From positions 40,001 through 104,000 of the forward strand of contig CAJNDS010000023.1 in assembly GCA_905221605.1 (NCBI GenBank): a DNA stretch of 64,000 nucleotides. The letters are read 5' to 3'. Below the pieces are notes generated by a model. It was not told the DNA's origin. It searched no databases and was given only the letters and a program-made list of their open reading frames with translations. Origin of the DNA: Symbiodinium natans. Taxonomy: Eukaryota > Sar > Dinophyceae > Suessiales > Symbiodiniaceae. A program made the translations under genes and the position numbers. Each line of letters begins with the position of its first letter. Positions within the stretch are counted from its first letter, which is position 1. Of the stretch, positions 10,524 through 23,004 are shown one piece after another.

Positions 10524-13500
10524 TCGACGTATGTGGCCGATATGCATTTTTTTCATAAACTTCTGACGGTTCCCCATCTTTCATGGGAGTAGAAGGTAAG
10601 TGGTTTCCAATCAACTTTCCACGGCGAAATGCAAACATATGCCCAGGATGTTGGTCCTGAGGGCTAATGCAAAAAGGAGGTTGACAGTCGGTCACCCGCA
10701 CCGTGTGTCGACTCCTGCTTAGACAAAGGCGAAGCCTTTGAGGACGTTGCCCAACTGATCTCTGGCTACAGCATACAGAGAAGAGCACCCCGAGCTTTCT
10801 CTTGTCAGCTTGTGAAGTGTATGTGCATTGAACCCTAGATTCATGCTGCAGCGCTACTTGCCTTTTTTGCGCATGTGGTACTCAGAAGGCAAAACAGCGG
10901 GTGAACACTACTTGCCACTCACAGGATAGCGAAGTTGCCGGATGCAGAGGCTGCCGCTGCTGCACTCATGCACGATGCTCTGTGTTCAAGGACGTCCTAC
11001 TCGCACGGTTCTTGTAAAAGCTGCAAGTGGGTGCCGTGCGTGGCAGGGCTTGGAGGACGGAAAGCGGTCACTCACTGGAGAAGTCATTGCCACTCCGGGT
11101 ATGGAGCTGTCGCTGTCGCAACCTCAGAATATTACGCTTGAGTTGGGATTCTACCCGGAGAGCCGTGCGAGCATGCTGGAGCCTCCTTGCTGCCTTGTGC
11201 CTTGTTGCAATTTGTTGCAAGCGAACCCGGTGTGCTGTGGACTTATTCACGAGTTCTTGTTTTTTTGATAGGCACACGAGCACTGATTTTATGACAAACT
11301 TTGTATCTTCGTTATAGGGCGGCGCCCCAAGTACAGCTCCTTAAACACCAATGTGGTGCTAGCAAAGCACTAGCAAAAAGAAAGGTAAACATGCACGCAT
11401 TTAGCCCCAAGTTAGACTTGTAACATCTGCCGTGAACGGTTTGGGACTTGGTGATACTTGGTGCTGGCGGGGCTTGGGGCTGAAAAACCATTGTTCCCAG
11501 CCTCCCCTTTTCGAGCCGATGGTTGGGAATCATGTGGAACCATGCTCTTAGCATGCTCTGGGGCTGGAAAGTACCGTGCCAGCGAAGTGCGGTGTTCATT
11601 TCGAGAGGAAGAAGTTGGGAATAATGGTGTTGACACGTGTAGGGACTGAAAACACCATGCCAACAAACATGGTTTTGGCGCATTTCGCGGCTGGATAACG
11701 GTGGGATGTTGGCGCTACCACTGCGCTAGTATGGCGCTAGCAAAATGTGCACGAACCTGGGTTTTCCCGACAGTCGGTCACTACACGCAAGCCAAAGGTT
11801 TGCAGGCCTGTGAGGGATATCCCCACATCCCAATCTCTCAACCTCAACCGTCAATGATTCAACCTCAACCCAAGTCTTTTCTCTCATTCATGTGTTGGCC
11901 CCTGGAAGGATTTAGTACTCTCCAGCTTTGTGGGTGTTGAAACTCAACATCAACCCCTATACGTTCTTTATATTTCTTCATAGAATACCCCCGCCTTTTA
12001 CTGTTTCAAGAGGGCACTCGCTCGTTTGCTACAACAACGTGGGGATGTACTACTTGCTCATCTCCCGCATGGGAGGCTTTCTGTAGGCGGCCCCCCTCAA
12101 CAACACGCATTCCGCGACACACTTTGGATGAGTGGCAAGTCGAGGAATGACCATATGCTATTCTTGTGTTGCCATGTGCTTCTGAGGCCGAAGAGCAAAG
12201 GGAAAGCTGGCAAGAACAAGCGCTGGCTGAAAGGTGGGCGTTGCATGATGTCCGTGCGGTGCACAGTCCTGAAGCTCCTATTGCTTAAAGCCTAAGTTTC
12301 AAACCCAAACCCTAAACCCACCCCGGAACCAATAAAACGCCTAACCCCTATACCAGTAAGTCCTCCATTCTTATCAATCCTCTCGAAGCCATCATCGGAA
12401 ATTACGCCTTGAGCTTCAATGCTGACATGAGAGCGTGTGCAGCCCTCCACTCAATCTCATGTGGCAGCGCAAACCAGAAACAGGAACGACCATTCCACAT
12501 CCGTCAAAACTTGCGAAGGGGAACCCAAAGTGGCGACCGCGACGAGGGAGAAGTAGTGCTCCAGTGAAATTGGGGCTTCCTTTTTCCTTTCCCTGCGATT
12601 GTCTCGAGTCTGTCCGGGGAGCTTGACAATTTGTTCGTCCTTATAGCCGCACCCGAGCAGCAGGGGGGCGCCGTCAGCCTCTACCTGAGGAACAATTCGC
12701 CAGATGACGCAGTTGAACTCATCCTTTCATGCGCTGAAAAAGCCTATGTGTTGATCTTTTCGTTTAGCCACTTGGGGCAGTGGCCTTTTCTACACAGCTC
12801 CCAGCCTGCAAACTGAGTTGCAGGTCCTTGTCGGCCCTGAAGGCCTTGATGAAGCTTTCACGCCATGAATAAAGCTGACCACGCTGCTTGCCAAATACTT
12901 GCCAAATACAGCGAGGTTGTCAATTCCGCCATCAAACTCGCCCCGATGACACGAGCTTCACGCGATTCAGTTCGGAATCCAGCGGTTCATGATATACAGG
13001 AAACTGCCCGATGCAACAACAACACGATTCATGGAATGGCCGCTTCAGGCAACTTTCAGGCTCAGGCAGCGAAAAAATGTCAGTGTGCCGCACACAGCCA
13101 GCTACGGTAAATAAGCAAACCCTTGCAGCAAGAGCAAGCCAACTTGAGGCCGGTTAATTTCTAAGCAAGCCTTCGTGCGATTGACAGGCCTTTGGAAGTA
13201 GACAATGCTGATTGCTGGCAGACCTGTACCCGGCCACTCGGTATCTGAGGCAACACCCTGTATGTGTTCAACACGCACATCGTTTGTCCTTCACATCTCG
13301 CCTTCAAATTCGTCGCGGAGCCACAGACTGACTTGCTTACAGCTGGGAAACGCTTCACCGCTGGTTGTCAAGCCTGTTACAGAGAGGTGGGCATTGCACA
13401 GTGCCACTGTTTGCCATCTGATAAACGACAAGAAACTTGAAGAAGCCTCAATAAGCTCGATGAAGAACTCGCTTGTCAATGGTTTGCCTGTTTTCTTGTG

Positions 13501-13990
13501 TCGCATTCGAGTAGCCATGGACGAGAGGAACTAGAGATGCATCCTTGATACTGATTCCCTGCAGTGTCGCTCAGGGCACGTTGGTGCTACACAATGCCGC
13601 AGTTTCATGATGACGCAGCTGTGGTTGGTTGTTTTCATGCACAGGTCGGGGTGCTGCGAAGCGTCGGAAGTTGGAAGAAAATTCCAAGCTTGAGAAGTGG
13701 CTCGTGCTGAGCCCAGTGAAAAGATGTCAAAAGGATGACACAAATGCAAGTTTCAACTGAACTTGTATTTCCCCAAATCTGTTGCGAGCCGAGGAGGTGA
13801 ATGGTGTATGGGTCTCTGAGAAAGCCTCTTGGGGCCAGCCGGTGCTTTGACCACGTTTTTACTGAGGGTAAGCTGAAGCGACCTTCCAAACAACATAAAC
13901 GTTTGCTCTGATTTGCCTCTTCTTAGTTGCAACTGTGTGCTATGTGCTCCTCATTCGACCGGGGGTGTGTTTGAGTGTCGTGCCAGGCTG
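10524..13990. other. No gene recognised; weak exon-like stretches
   Basis: About 3.5 kb between the kinase and the SET gene region. Stretches at 10985-11165 and 12640-12800 (+) read like protein for 30-60 codons, for example VSLYLRNNSPDDAVELILSC, but match no family I know. The segment 11320-11370 is a dispersed repeat also found at 60640-60700. Short CCCTAAA runs occur at 12300-12325. Confidence 0.35.
11318..11372. repeat. Dispersed repeat, copy 1
   Basis: Shares a diverged core with 60640-60700: GGCGC/GGCCC, then CTCCT(T/G)AA(A/G)CACCA(A/G)TGTGGTGCTA, then a second GCACTAGC/GTGCTAGC. The TGGTGCTAGC...GCACTAGC part forms a small inverted repeat. Likely a short interspersed element of unknown type. 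Confidence 0.5.
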
Positions 13991-14170
13991 CCGGCGTGTC
14001 CATGGCTGTAGAAACGCGTGAGCAAACCGAGAACGAAGTCTCAGGCCTGATGAAGTTCTGTGAGAAAAATGGCGTGTTGGCCTTGGCTGCCTTGCTTTTT
14101 TCTCAGTGGAGAGGTCGCGGCTTGGTCGCACGCCGTGCCGCCGTCCGAGAGACATGTCCAGAGCAATGAG

Positions 14171-14205
14171 GAGAGAGCCAGACTGAGCCAGACTGAGCCA
14201 GATCC
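14171..14205 (+). repeat. Short tandem repeat GAGCCAGACT
   Basis: Three to four adjacent copies of a GAGCCAGACT-like decamer, directly upstream of a coding-like stretch (14205-14330, containing AVVPLPGTIIMHLEA) that could be an N-terminal exon of the SET-domain gene. Confidence 0.6.
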
Positions 14206-15069
14206 CGTGAGGACATCGAGCAGTACGAGGATTTGGCAGTGGTTCCGCTTCCTGGCACGATAATCATGCACTTGGAAGCTAGGCCAGAAGAACAAGCTTC
14301 ATTGTACACATTGCCACGAAGTTAGTGGTTCAAGGCAAAAGCTCCTCCTGACGAAGGCACAGCACCGCGTTGCTTGTTCATGGCTTTCAGTGGTGAAATA
14401 GAAGGAGCGATCTCGCGAAGTTTTCGGAGAAGAGATCATCCCTGCAAACATGAGCAGCGGCCTGATCTTCTGGCACGGCACGAGTGACTTCGTGTGTCTG
14501 TTGTATATGTGTATTATAGCATGAACTATGGTGCCTTGGAAGGGTGATCTGTGCATTTGTAAGATTGACACCAATGTGCGATGATTGAGCCATCTTTGCT
14601 TGCTTGCTTGCATGCTGCGAAAGGTGAGTACCCTGCCATAGCACTGCAGCTGATTCATGAAAGGTTCGTGATGAAGGCTGCGCATGCTTCATGGGATCAT
14701 TTCGCGGTTATTGAGCCGTCACATGCGAGGAGGATTCTTTTTGGGCTCCCTACATTGCCGTCTTGCCGTCGACAGAAGAGTCTATGGCTTATCTGCTGTT
14801 CTGATTCACCTTTGACGGGATCTTTCTCATTCCGTTCTGCAGGGTGGGTGCTTCCTTTTCCTGGTCAGACGAGGACACGCAGCAAGCAACATGGCACTTG
14901 TTTTTGCACTTTCTTCTGCTCATTTCTGTCGCTGGCTAGAACAGTCCTCAATGAAGACTGGTCGCTAAGATCTGTCCGGTCGGTTTTTTTGATGGCAACA
15001 GTACAGTGGGCGCATCGAGCACCATGCTTGCCTTGCAAGACGTGACGACTCAGAGCACTCGTTCTTGTT

Positions 15070-16140
15070 TAAAAGCATATGAACATGCGAGCATTGTGTT
15101 TGCAAATGTGGGCTGCCCCCCCCCCCCCCCCCCCGTCGCCGCCCCGTCCCCCCCGCTTCCCCCCCAACCGCTCGCTGCTTTTAAAGCCATGCAAGCTTTG
15201 AAGCATATGAGTTTTTGAAACCCATCATGCGAGCATTGTGTTTGCAAATGGGGGGGGCTGCGTCCGCCCAACCCGCCCTTTTTTTGCCGTGCAAGCTTGA
15301 TTCAAACAAAGCATATGAGCCCATCATGCGAGCACTGTGTTTGTGTTTGCAAATGTGGGGGGGGGGGGGGCGGGAACCTTTCCCGCCCCAACCCCCGCGT
15401 GGTTTAAAGCCATGCAAGCTTGTTTCAAAGAATATGAATCGTTTCAAAGCATATGAGCGATTAAAACCTATCATGCGAGCACTGTGTTTGCAAATTGGGG
15501 GTCTGTGCCCCCCCAACCCATACGCTTCCCCCAACCTCCTTCCGTTTTTCAAGCTATGCAAGCTTTGCTTCAAAGCATACGAGTTTTGAAACCCATCATG
15601 CAAGCACTGTGGGGGGGTTGCCCCCCCCCCAAACCCTAAACCCTGAACCCCCCACTTTTTAAAGCACGCAAGCTTGTTTCAGAGCATGTGACCCCGAGCG
15701 TCTGAGTCTTTTTGGCGCCCATCATGCAAGCACTGTGTTTGCAGGGGGGGGCTGCGCGCCCCTCAATCCCCCATAAAGCCGTGCAATCTTGTTTCAAAGC
15801 ATATGAACGATTGAAACCCATCATGCGACCATTGTGTTTGCAAAGGGGGGGGGGGGGCTGCCCCCCCCCCCCCCCCCTCCAACCTCCCCGCTTCCCCCGC
15901 CACCCCCGTTTTGAAAGCCATGCAAGAGAGGTTTTGAAACCCGTCATGGTAGCACTGTGAATGAAATGCGGGGCAGCGCTCCCCCCCCCGCAACCCCCTG
16001 TTTTTTAAACGCCGTGCAAGCTTGATTGAAAGCATATGACCCCCACATGAGTCTTTTTGGAACCCAACATGCGAGCGTTGAGTTTGCGAATGGGGGGTGG
16101 GGGTTGCTTTCCCTGCCCCCACCCCCCCCCTGTTTTGAGT
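15070..16140 (+). repeat. G/C-hairpin tandem repeat array, nine units
   Basis: Nine diverged copies of a unit of about 110-150 bp. Each has a CATCATGCGAGCATTGTG core, then GTTTGCAAAT, then a run of G joined through GCTGCG to a run of C, then a TTTTAAAGC-like link, CATGCAAGCTT and TTTCAAAGCATATGA. Cores lie near 15081, 15225, 15325, 15471, 15595, 15719, 15817, 15939 and 16065. The G run and C run in each unit can fold into a GC hairpin on either strand. The same unit occurs twice more at 38270-38870. Open frames here are artefacts of the homopolymers. Confidence 0.85.
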
Positions 16141-16149
16141 TTGCCAGCA

Positions 16150-16290
16150 AAATTTATATGAATTCCTACGAAAAGCAGTAGTATGAATCTTATCAAAATA
16201 CAGGGGAATAGAGGATTTCCTAGGAAAACCAAGACAATGAACCAAATCCTATGAGACATGGAGGGAATGGAGGTTTTCCCAAGACAACTG
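16150..16290 (+). repeat. GAGGTTTTCC module next to the hairpin array
   Basis: AT-rich sequence with repeated GAATAGAGGATTTCCTAGGAAAACC-like phrases. It resembles the module at 38080-38260 and 38500-38660, which there also adjoins hairpin units, so the two parts seem to travel together as one composite repeat. Confidence 0.5.
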
Positions 16291-16603
16291 GACAAAAAGG
16301 ACCCCCCAAAAAGAAACCCAAAAAACTCCACCCTTTTCTGTGCCTTCCCAACATCAAACAAACCTAGTCGCTCATACATCTTCTCGTCACTCCATGTTGC
16401 CGTTGTGTTGGAATCTTCCCGCCTCGAGGAGTTGAACACCCTCTTGAATGGCAGCATTTGTCGAAACATGTGTGGAACTCGGTTTCGAGTGCGACATTGA
16501 GCCCCGAAGTCTGCAGATGTCGCAGATGTCGCAGATATCGCAACCGAGTGAGAAGCCATAGCTTGGATGCATAAGGTCTATGTATTTGAAGAATCAGGTG
16601 AAG

Positions 16604-18929
16604 GAAGAGTTTGAAAAGCACCAGGCAGCGTTTCTGACGGTCATGCGAAGGTGGGCAATGTGCTCCTGCAAGGCTACAATCTTTCAGCAGTTCCCCGACA
16701 AGTTTCCAGCTGACGCATTTACGTACGACAACTATGTCGCGGCCTGGGATTGTACAAGCTGCTTGCACTGACTTGGAACCGCGGCAGCATGACAATTGAC
16801 GAGAGGCTCTTTTGCAGTGTCTTCGAAAGGATTAGGCCCGCAATCGAAAGACTCACACCGCTCATTTCTTCAGCCATGCCGGCGGTAATTTGATCACCGT
16901 CTTGACGTCTTATATATCGGCTGAAGGAGTTTTTTCATGCAACGTCCTACCAGTGCACGCTCAGCGCTGGCAAACACCGTGAAGGCTTAGTCGGCGGGTA
17001 GTCAACGTAGTCGTCGTCGCAATTGTGTGTCGCCATTTGCCTGACGAGTTCCGTGTGCCTTGGTACTATTTCGTTCGGCTTCGTCTTTCGTGGTCCAATT
17101 TGGAGGCCTTTCTTCTTGCGTCTGCCTTCGCCCTTGGCTTCGGCTTTTAGGATCCTCTGTCTTGTGCAATATTGTGCAATGCATCCCCAGCCCAGAAGTG
17201 CGAAGGTGCTAAACCCCGCCTAACTTCGAGCGAAAAAAGCTCGGATGCCGCCAGCATAGGCTGCATAGAGCTTTGCTTGGGGCCCAACTTAGCCATGACG
17301 CTCCAAGGTCTGGGCATACGCCATTCTGTTCAGCAGAGCCGTGAGGCTTGACTTCCCGGAGCCCCGGCATGCAGCATGTCCTCGTCGTCGTAGAGGGTAG
17401 TAGCCGTAATAGTCGTCGTTGTCGCGGCAGTAGAAGCAGTAGCGGCAGCAGTAGCAGCAGCAGCAGTAGCAGCAGTAGTAGCAGTCGTCCGTAGCAGTAG
17501 TAGCAGTAGCAGCAGGGGAGGAGGCGGAGGAGGACGACGAGGAGGATAATTAGTCGTCGTCGTCGCCACCGCCGCCGCCGCAGCCGTCGTTCGTTGTCCG
17601 TCGTCGCTGCCGCCGCCGCCGTCGTCGTCGTCATGGTGGTCGTGGTCGTGGTTGTGGCTGTTAGGGGCAGTGGCAGTGGCTGTGGTAGTGGCAGTGTTGG
17701 TGTTGGCACTCGTAGTAGTGAAGGAGAGGTTGGGGCAGCTTGAATTCCATTTTGAACATGATGTTCACATACATGTCGTCGTGTCATTAAGGACGGTGCT
17801 TATGAGGAGGACTTGGTCGCACTGGTCCCATACATCGATCTCATCAACCACAACCCGAATTCTGAATCCAGAATACGAGGAGTGTGGCGCATAATGGAGC
17901 AGGTGGTTGAGGATGTGTAGTGAAGCTGGCAGTTGTGTCACGAGATGTTGCTGCTTCAGCAAGGTCAGCGAAGGTGCCGATGTGCCGGGAATAACAGCTA
18001 CGGAACGATCTGTGGTTGTGAGATCTGACAGGCATGGTTGTCCTTGCTTGTGTTGCCAAGCTGTTTTTGCAGCTGCAGTCTCAGTGTTCTTCACGGAGAC
18101 AGAATCTTGTCTTCATCCTTGTCCGTGGAATATCTCGAACCATCATCTATCAAGTGTACAGTGTACATGTTGAAAAGAAGGCAACAAAGTTTAATCGATA
18201 ACATAACATTGTTTCGAGTGGTTGCGACCACGGGCTTTTGTTGCAGGTATTACAACAAATACGAGCAAATCTACATCTCGTATGGAGCGAGCCTCAGATA
18301 CGTTGCAGCTGAAGCACCTTGTTCATGTCTGGCCAGCGCGAGGAAGAAAATCCAATGCTCAGCTCTTGATGTTGTATGGTTTCAGCATGGAAAGGAATAC
18401 ACAGGATGCGGTGTCGTGTGCTTTGCACGTGTCCACTGCCGACTCCGACTTGGGCTTTTCCGAAGGACTTTGTGACAATTGCAGCTGGACAGCTGATGGA
18501 AACCAGTCCATATGCTGATGCTGGCATCCCGGTGCTGCACATGTCTGCTGCTCAGTAGCGGCTACAAGATTTATGCAGAGTTAGGTCAAGAAGAAGCTTC
18601 TGGACGAACTGGAGGTCCCGCCAGAGGCGCAAGCTCAAGAGTGCATGTCTGAGCATGTGCGGAAGCTGGACATGCATGTCCAGGGAGTCTTCCCGCTGTA
18701 TCGAGATCGCTTCACTGGTGAAATGATGATGTATCTCAGGCACAAGACATGTCATTTCCATTGTGAAAATTCCCTACACTTTCTGTAGCAGGCTGGCCAT
18801 CGTCCAGCCCGCAGACCTGGATCTAGATGAGGATGCTACTGAAAAGCAGGCTGACTTCAGTCCTTGCTGTGGCTTGAGATGTTGTGTGATGTTGTGCGAG
18901 TGGTTGATCTATTCTCTTGTTGACCTCAG
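16604..18929 (+). CDS. SET-domain protein lysine methyltransferase (multi-exon, partial model)
   Basis: Recognised exons: A ~16604-16768, with FPDKFPADAFTYDNYVAAW, like the helix region before the second half of SETD3/SETD4/Rubisco-LSMT-type SET domains. B 17792-17886, with ALVPYIDLINHNPNSES, the conserved NH motif that binds S-adenosylmethionine. C 18247-18284 and D from 18343, which together encode the conserved YISYG + RKSNAQLLMLYGF segment. E 18585-18739, with VFPLYRDRFTGEMMMYLR, the start of the LSMT substrate-binding domain. F 18792-18859, with LAIVQPADLDL. The frame is right across three proposed introns (B/C, C/D, E/F); the D/E junction and everything after F are uncertain. Earlier exons may lie at 14200-14330 and 14630-14730 (ALQLIHERF...SWDHFAVIEPS). 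The reaction is protein methylation; the substrate is unknown. Confidence 0.7.
17380..17645. repeat. Mixed trinucleotide repeat (CGT/AGC/GTC)
   Basis: About 265 bp of impure trinucleotides (GTC, AGC, AGT, CGC). It lies between exons A and B of the SET gene, so it is probably intronic. It yields low-complexity frames on both strands (poly-T, poly-L, poly-R) that are not genes. Confidence 0.8.
17887..18246 (+). other. Inferred intron B/C, GC-AG
   Basis: Removal joins GTGTG to G-TAT-TAC in frame, giving GVWYYNKYEQIYISYG, which restores the SET-domain strand leading to the NH/YISYG pair. The intron starts GCGCATAATGG and ends TTTTGTTGCAG. A pyrimidine-rich acceptor is present. Confidence 0.55.
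18285..18342 (+). other. Inferred 58-nt intron C/D with GA-AG ends
   Basis: The conserved phrase YISYG-RKSNAQLL is split by 58 nt. The only cut that restores it joins TATG to GAAGAAAAT, so the intron begins GAGCGAG and ends GCGCGAG. A GCGAG direct repeat marks both ends. GA-AG introns with repeated ends are known from dinoflagellates. Confidence 0.6.
18740..18791 (+). other. Inferred 52-nt intron E/F with GC-AG ends
   Basis: Joining CTCAG to GCTGGCC restores MMMYLR-LAIVQPADLDL. The intron starts GCACAAGAC and ends CTGTAGCAG, and CAGGC occurs at both junctions. Confidence 0.6.
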
Positions 18930-20732
18930 GTGTACAGAAAGCTGAAGCAGCTCGATATCAAGAAAGCCACGGGAGAGTGCCTTGGAGTTGTTAACTCTGT
19001 TGGGCTTGCTTAGATGCACTTATTGTCGGATTGTCGTTCTGTGGCAAAAGGGTAGTTGTTCGTGCGCACACTGTGGGGAAGTAAAGTGCTGCGGGTGTGT
19101 GCCGCCCGCAGCAGCGCACGGTGGAATTTGGAGGGTGTTTGGAGGGCGCCACGAGATTCACAGAGCGTGAGTGGTGGTTTTTCTTCGTCGCGGTGGATTG
19201 CAGGGTCTGCCGTCACCGCTTGGGCTGCGCATTAATGCGCGCCGCACACCATGCCGCGCATGTTGCCGGCTGCAGATCGCCACTGTGCACATGGCATGCG
19301 ATGACCGCATTCATGCAAGTTTCCATGCAAGCACTTCAGTACTTGAGAGGGTCAGCGAGCGCGGGGCGCTGATCTGCTTGCGTGGCATCATACAGGCGCG
19401 GCTTCGCCAAAAAGGTTTTGGGAAGTTTAAATTGAGACCCAAACTCCAACTTCATCCGCGAGGAGCTGCAGGATGCATATCCCACAACTCTGCAGGAGGA
19501 TGAGGTGCCTTGAGACGTCTTACACCTCTAAGAGTTCATGGCATCTCATGATCCTTGCTGTTTGCAGCACGGCCTCTCGAGGCCCTGATTCGGGATCGGC
19601 AGATGCCAGCTTCTCAGCCAGTTGCAGTATGTTGCAGTGATAGCTGCAGCGTGCAACTCTTTGGCAATCATGCCCTCGGAACGGCAGGTTTGAGCTGCTG
19701 CCCAGGAATCAGCGCAATGCTTTGCGAGTCAGGTGTGGCAGATTCCGGCAGTCAGCTTACAAAGGAGCATCTTTGCTGCAGAAGGTATGGCGAGAAACTG
19801 ATCTATCGGGCGTCTTTGGCTACGATCGACCGCACCCTCAACAACTTGCCGAGGTGTCAACGTGTGCCGTGTTTGGCAGAGTGTCTTGTTGCAACGGTGC
19901 AACGGAGCAACCCCGTTTGAAGGCTCGGGCAATTGGAGAGAGAAAGGGCCAAGAGATACGAGAAGGCGACTTTGAAGTCTGCTCAGACTCTGACCGGTGG
20001 AATTTGTCGATCATTCAGTCAGTGGTGTTTGCGAAAATGTCCTCCCAAAATGCCTCTGCCTGCAGGTGTCTGCAGTGTGTTTATGGACTTGGCACCATAC
20101 ACTGAAGTTGGCGCTTGACCACCTAGAGCACAACACACACAGACACACCGCTCAAAACCGAAGCTTAGACGGGCAAGCATAATCTAAGTCGGAGCAGTAC
20201 GCTAGCCTTGTTTGTGGATACACCAAGGGCCCTGCAACAAAGCGTGGAAGTTGTATGCAGGGTGCAGAGACTGGCAAAATCTGGCAAAGAAAGTAATGGA
20301 CCCTGGAGCTGCACATATCTTCCTGTGCAGATGCAAAATTCAGCCTTTGGACGGCTCAGCGTCAAGTTCGAGTCGCCCTTCAAAGCCCGCAACCTCGAGG
20401 ACAAGGGCGATTTTCGCAAGGTTGCATGTCTGAGAATGCGTTGAAGTACCTATTTGTTGTGTACACATGTAGTTTCGGGACAAGGAGCTTGCAGTATGGC
20501 TTGTGGGCTCTTATTTGAATACATATGTGTTTGTGTGTATTTTTCTGTATATACACATATATATATATATACATAAGTATCTAACGGGGGCCGTCGAACA
20601 CAGCCGGGCACGCCTCGCACCGACTAGAGCGAGGGCATGGGTGCAAGCGGAGGAGATTTGAGAGGGGGAAGGGAGGAGGCACAACCACAGCAGCGGCAAG
20701 AACAGCAGCACCAACAAAAAGAACTGGAACAA
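18930..20732. other. Possible 3' exons of the SET gene; nothing firm
   Basis: Coding-like pieces on the + strand include 19785-19855 (RYGEKLIYRASLATIDRTLNN), which resembles the helical end of the LSMT substrate-binding domain, and 20330-20400. Junctions could not be fixed. The stretch 20515-20580 is an AT-rich TATATACA dinucleotide tract. Confidence 0.35.
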
Positions 20733-20733
20733 G

Positions 20734-20788
<55 letters not shown>

Positions 20789-20798
20789 GCAACAGCAC

Positions 20799-20881
<83 letters not shown>
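20733..20881 (+). repeat. CAA/CAG microsatellite
   Basis: About 50 triplets, pure CAA at both ends with a CAG-rich core. In one + frame it encodes poly-glutamine inside a 146-codon open frame (20637-21077) with a Gly/Arg/Gln-rich lead. That frame lacks any other domain, so I treat it as microsatellite rather than gene, but a poly-Q exon cannot be excluded. Confidence 0.85.
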
Positions 20882-20882
<1 letters not shown>

Positions 20883-22483
20883 AAAGGAACGATACTAACA
20901 ACAAGAGCAACAAGAGAGCCAACGAGGACAGCAACAATAAGAATACTAGCAACAAGAATAAGAACAATATCTAGAACAATAACAAGAGCAAGAACAGAAA
21001 GAACATTTCATTTCGTTTCGACCGCTTGCGCAGTTATGTCCCACGCCTTAGCGGACATCCTAATACAGCTACCTTGAAATCAATGTTCAGCCTTGTGACT
21101 TCAGCACGAGGATGCACAAGGTGAAGATCGATTTTAAAGCTTAGCATCGGTTTCAAGCTCGGAGTTCATAGGTGGCTTAACATTGATTTTTCCCCTATCG
21201 TGAAACCAGGTTTAAAACGATTTTGACCCCTTCGAGGCCGTGCTTTAATCTCTTAGCCCTTCTTAAATCCTTCCCCCCGGAGCCCGTCCCGATGGCAACG
21301 CAACCAAACTATTTATGATCTATGGTTTCCTGGACAGCAACATTTCGCACAGCATGCAGACATCCGGCTGTGCTGGCCGTATAACAAGCTCCGATGAGTA
21401 TGGAACAGCCCCCCGAGAAAGACCAAGCTGTGCATTTTCCAATCTGTATTTCCAGGTTTAGACGCTGCCACAGATGGTTGCTACTAGGTATCAATGCGTC
21501 TCTTACAACCCCCGTACAACCCCCGAGTGCCTATTTCTGCGGTGTATGTAGTGGCGGGCGACCAAAATTTCTGTCGGAGACTTTCATTAGAGGAAGCAAA
21601 TTATAGAGAGGTCTCTTAGCCCCAATCAACTCCGCTCTTGGCAAGGTAGTCTTTTCTTCTGCCTATGAAGATAGCATCCGGTAAGCGACCAGGAGAAGCT
21701 ATTCCATTTCGGCTGCCACCACGAGTGGTCTAGAGACCACCCCATCAGAGTAGGGATGCCTAGCATACGTCCGTCTTCAAGGAACTTAGAGAGCACCATG
21801 TTGAGACTGCTATTCTTGCTCATCATGCCTCTGCTCATGATGGCTCAGTGTGACATGAGTCTGTGCGTGCAATCCCTATGTTGAAATCGAATCCCACAGG
21901 TTGGTTACTGTTCATAGCTTCTATGGTTGGAAAGGGTTTAGGAGTGATGTGGCGCGTGGCCAGGCCGAGAACCATATGTGTGGAGCAGGGGTTTGGGGTT
22001 GTTTTATGTGTTACGGGAACCCTTAAGCCTCCCCAGGCCCCATCTACCTTCACCCTCAACAAGTGCAGTGGGTTGTTTGCAGATTGCTTCACTTGTATTT
22101 GTCATCCATGCATCCCACAGCACTTTGCCTACTGTGTACCTTGCATGATTGATGCTTTCGCGCAAGCCCTCTGTATGGGCCATAAAGGGAACTCAAGGTA
22201 TCAAGCCTGCGTGCCTTGAACCTCATTCCCCTAAACCGTATACTTTTGTTTCGGCTCAGACAGAAACGTAAAGTATCAAGTCTGTATCGGCCATAAAAGG
22301 CAATTCAAGGTAACAAGTGTGTATTGGCCCAAGCATGAAGTCTGTATTATCCCCAAAAAGGGCCTTCAAGGAATCAAGTCCGTATCGGCCCGAAAAAATT
22401 GGAAACTCAAGGTATCAAGCCCATATCGGACCTACGAGGAAACTCAAGGGAACCAAGTTTGTGTCGGTGCAAAGAGAAAACCA
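20882..22483. other. No gene recognised
   Basis: About 1.6 kb between two microsatellites. An A-rich tail of the CAA tract grades out to about 21000. From 22185 to 22460 a phrase like AACTCAAGGTATCAAGTCTGTATCGGCCC recurs about six times, a degenerate tandem repeat of about 45-50 bp. No domain seen. Confidence 0.45.
22185..22460 (+). repeat. Degenerate ~45-50 bp tandem repeat
   Basis: Variants of AACTCAAGGTATCAAGTCTGTATCGGCCC recur at 22190, 22265, 22300, 22330, 22370 and 22405, ending at the TAG microsatellite. No coding value. Confidence 0.55.
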
Positions 22484-22484
22484 C

Positions 22485-22574
<90 letters not shown>

Positions 22575-22597
22575 CAGTGGGAGTGGCAGTAGTAGTG

Positions 22598-22685
<88 letters not shown>

Positions 22686-22722
22686 TAGTAGTGGTAGTAG
22701 TAGTGGTAGTAGTAGGTAGTAG

Positions 22723-22795
<73 letters not shown>

Positions 22796-22912
22796 CAGAA
22801 GTAGTAGGTAGGTAGGTAGGTAGGTAGGTAGGTAGGTAGGTAGGTAGGTAGGTAGGTGGTAGTAGTAGTAGTAGTAGTAGGAGTAGTAGTAGTAGTTGTA
22901 GTAGTAGTAGCA
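22484..22912 (+). repeat. TAG microsatellite with an internal (TAGG) block
   Basis: TAG triplets from 22484 to about 22803 with scattered TGG/CAG variants, then about 13 perfect TAGG units at 22804-22857, then TAG triplets again. The flank after 22915, GCCTCTGGGCGCCTGGT, recurs with one change at 26366-26382 beside another TAG/ACT array. Confidence 0.95.
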
Positions 22913-23004
22913 GCAAAGCCCGCCTCTGGGCGCCTGGTGTCCAGAGCCTTTTACCAGTCCGTGCGAGTGCCCAGGCTATGCATGTGGGGTAGGGGGGGGG
23001 GGGG

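Noticed and set aside
20637-21077. 146-codon poly-glutamine frame
   Set aside because: Apart from the CAA/CAG tract there is no domain or conserved flank, and the opposite strand is equally open. Kept only as a repeat.
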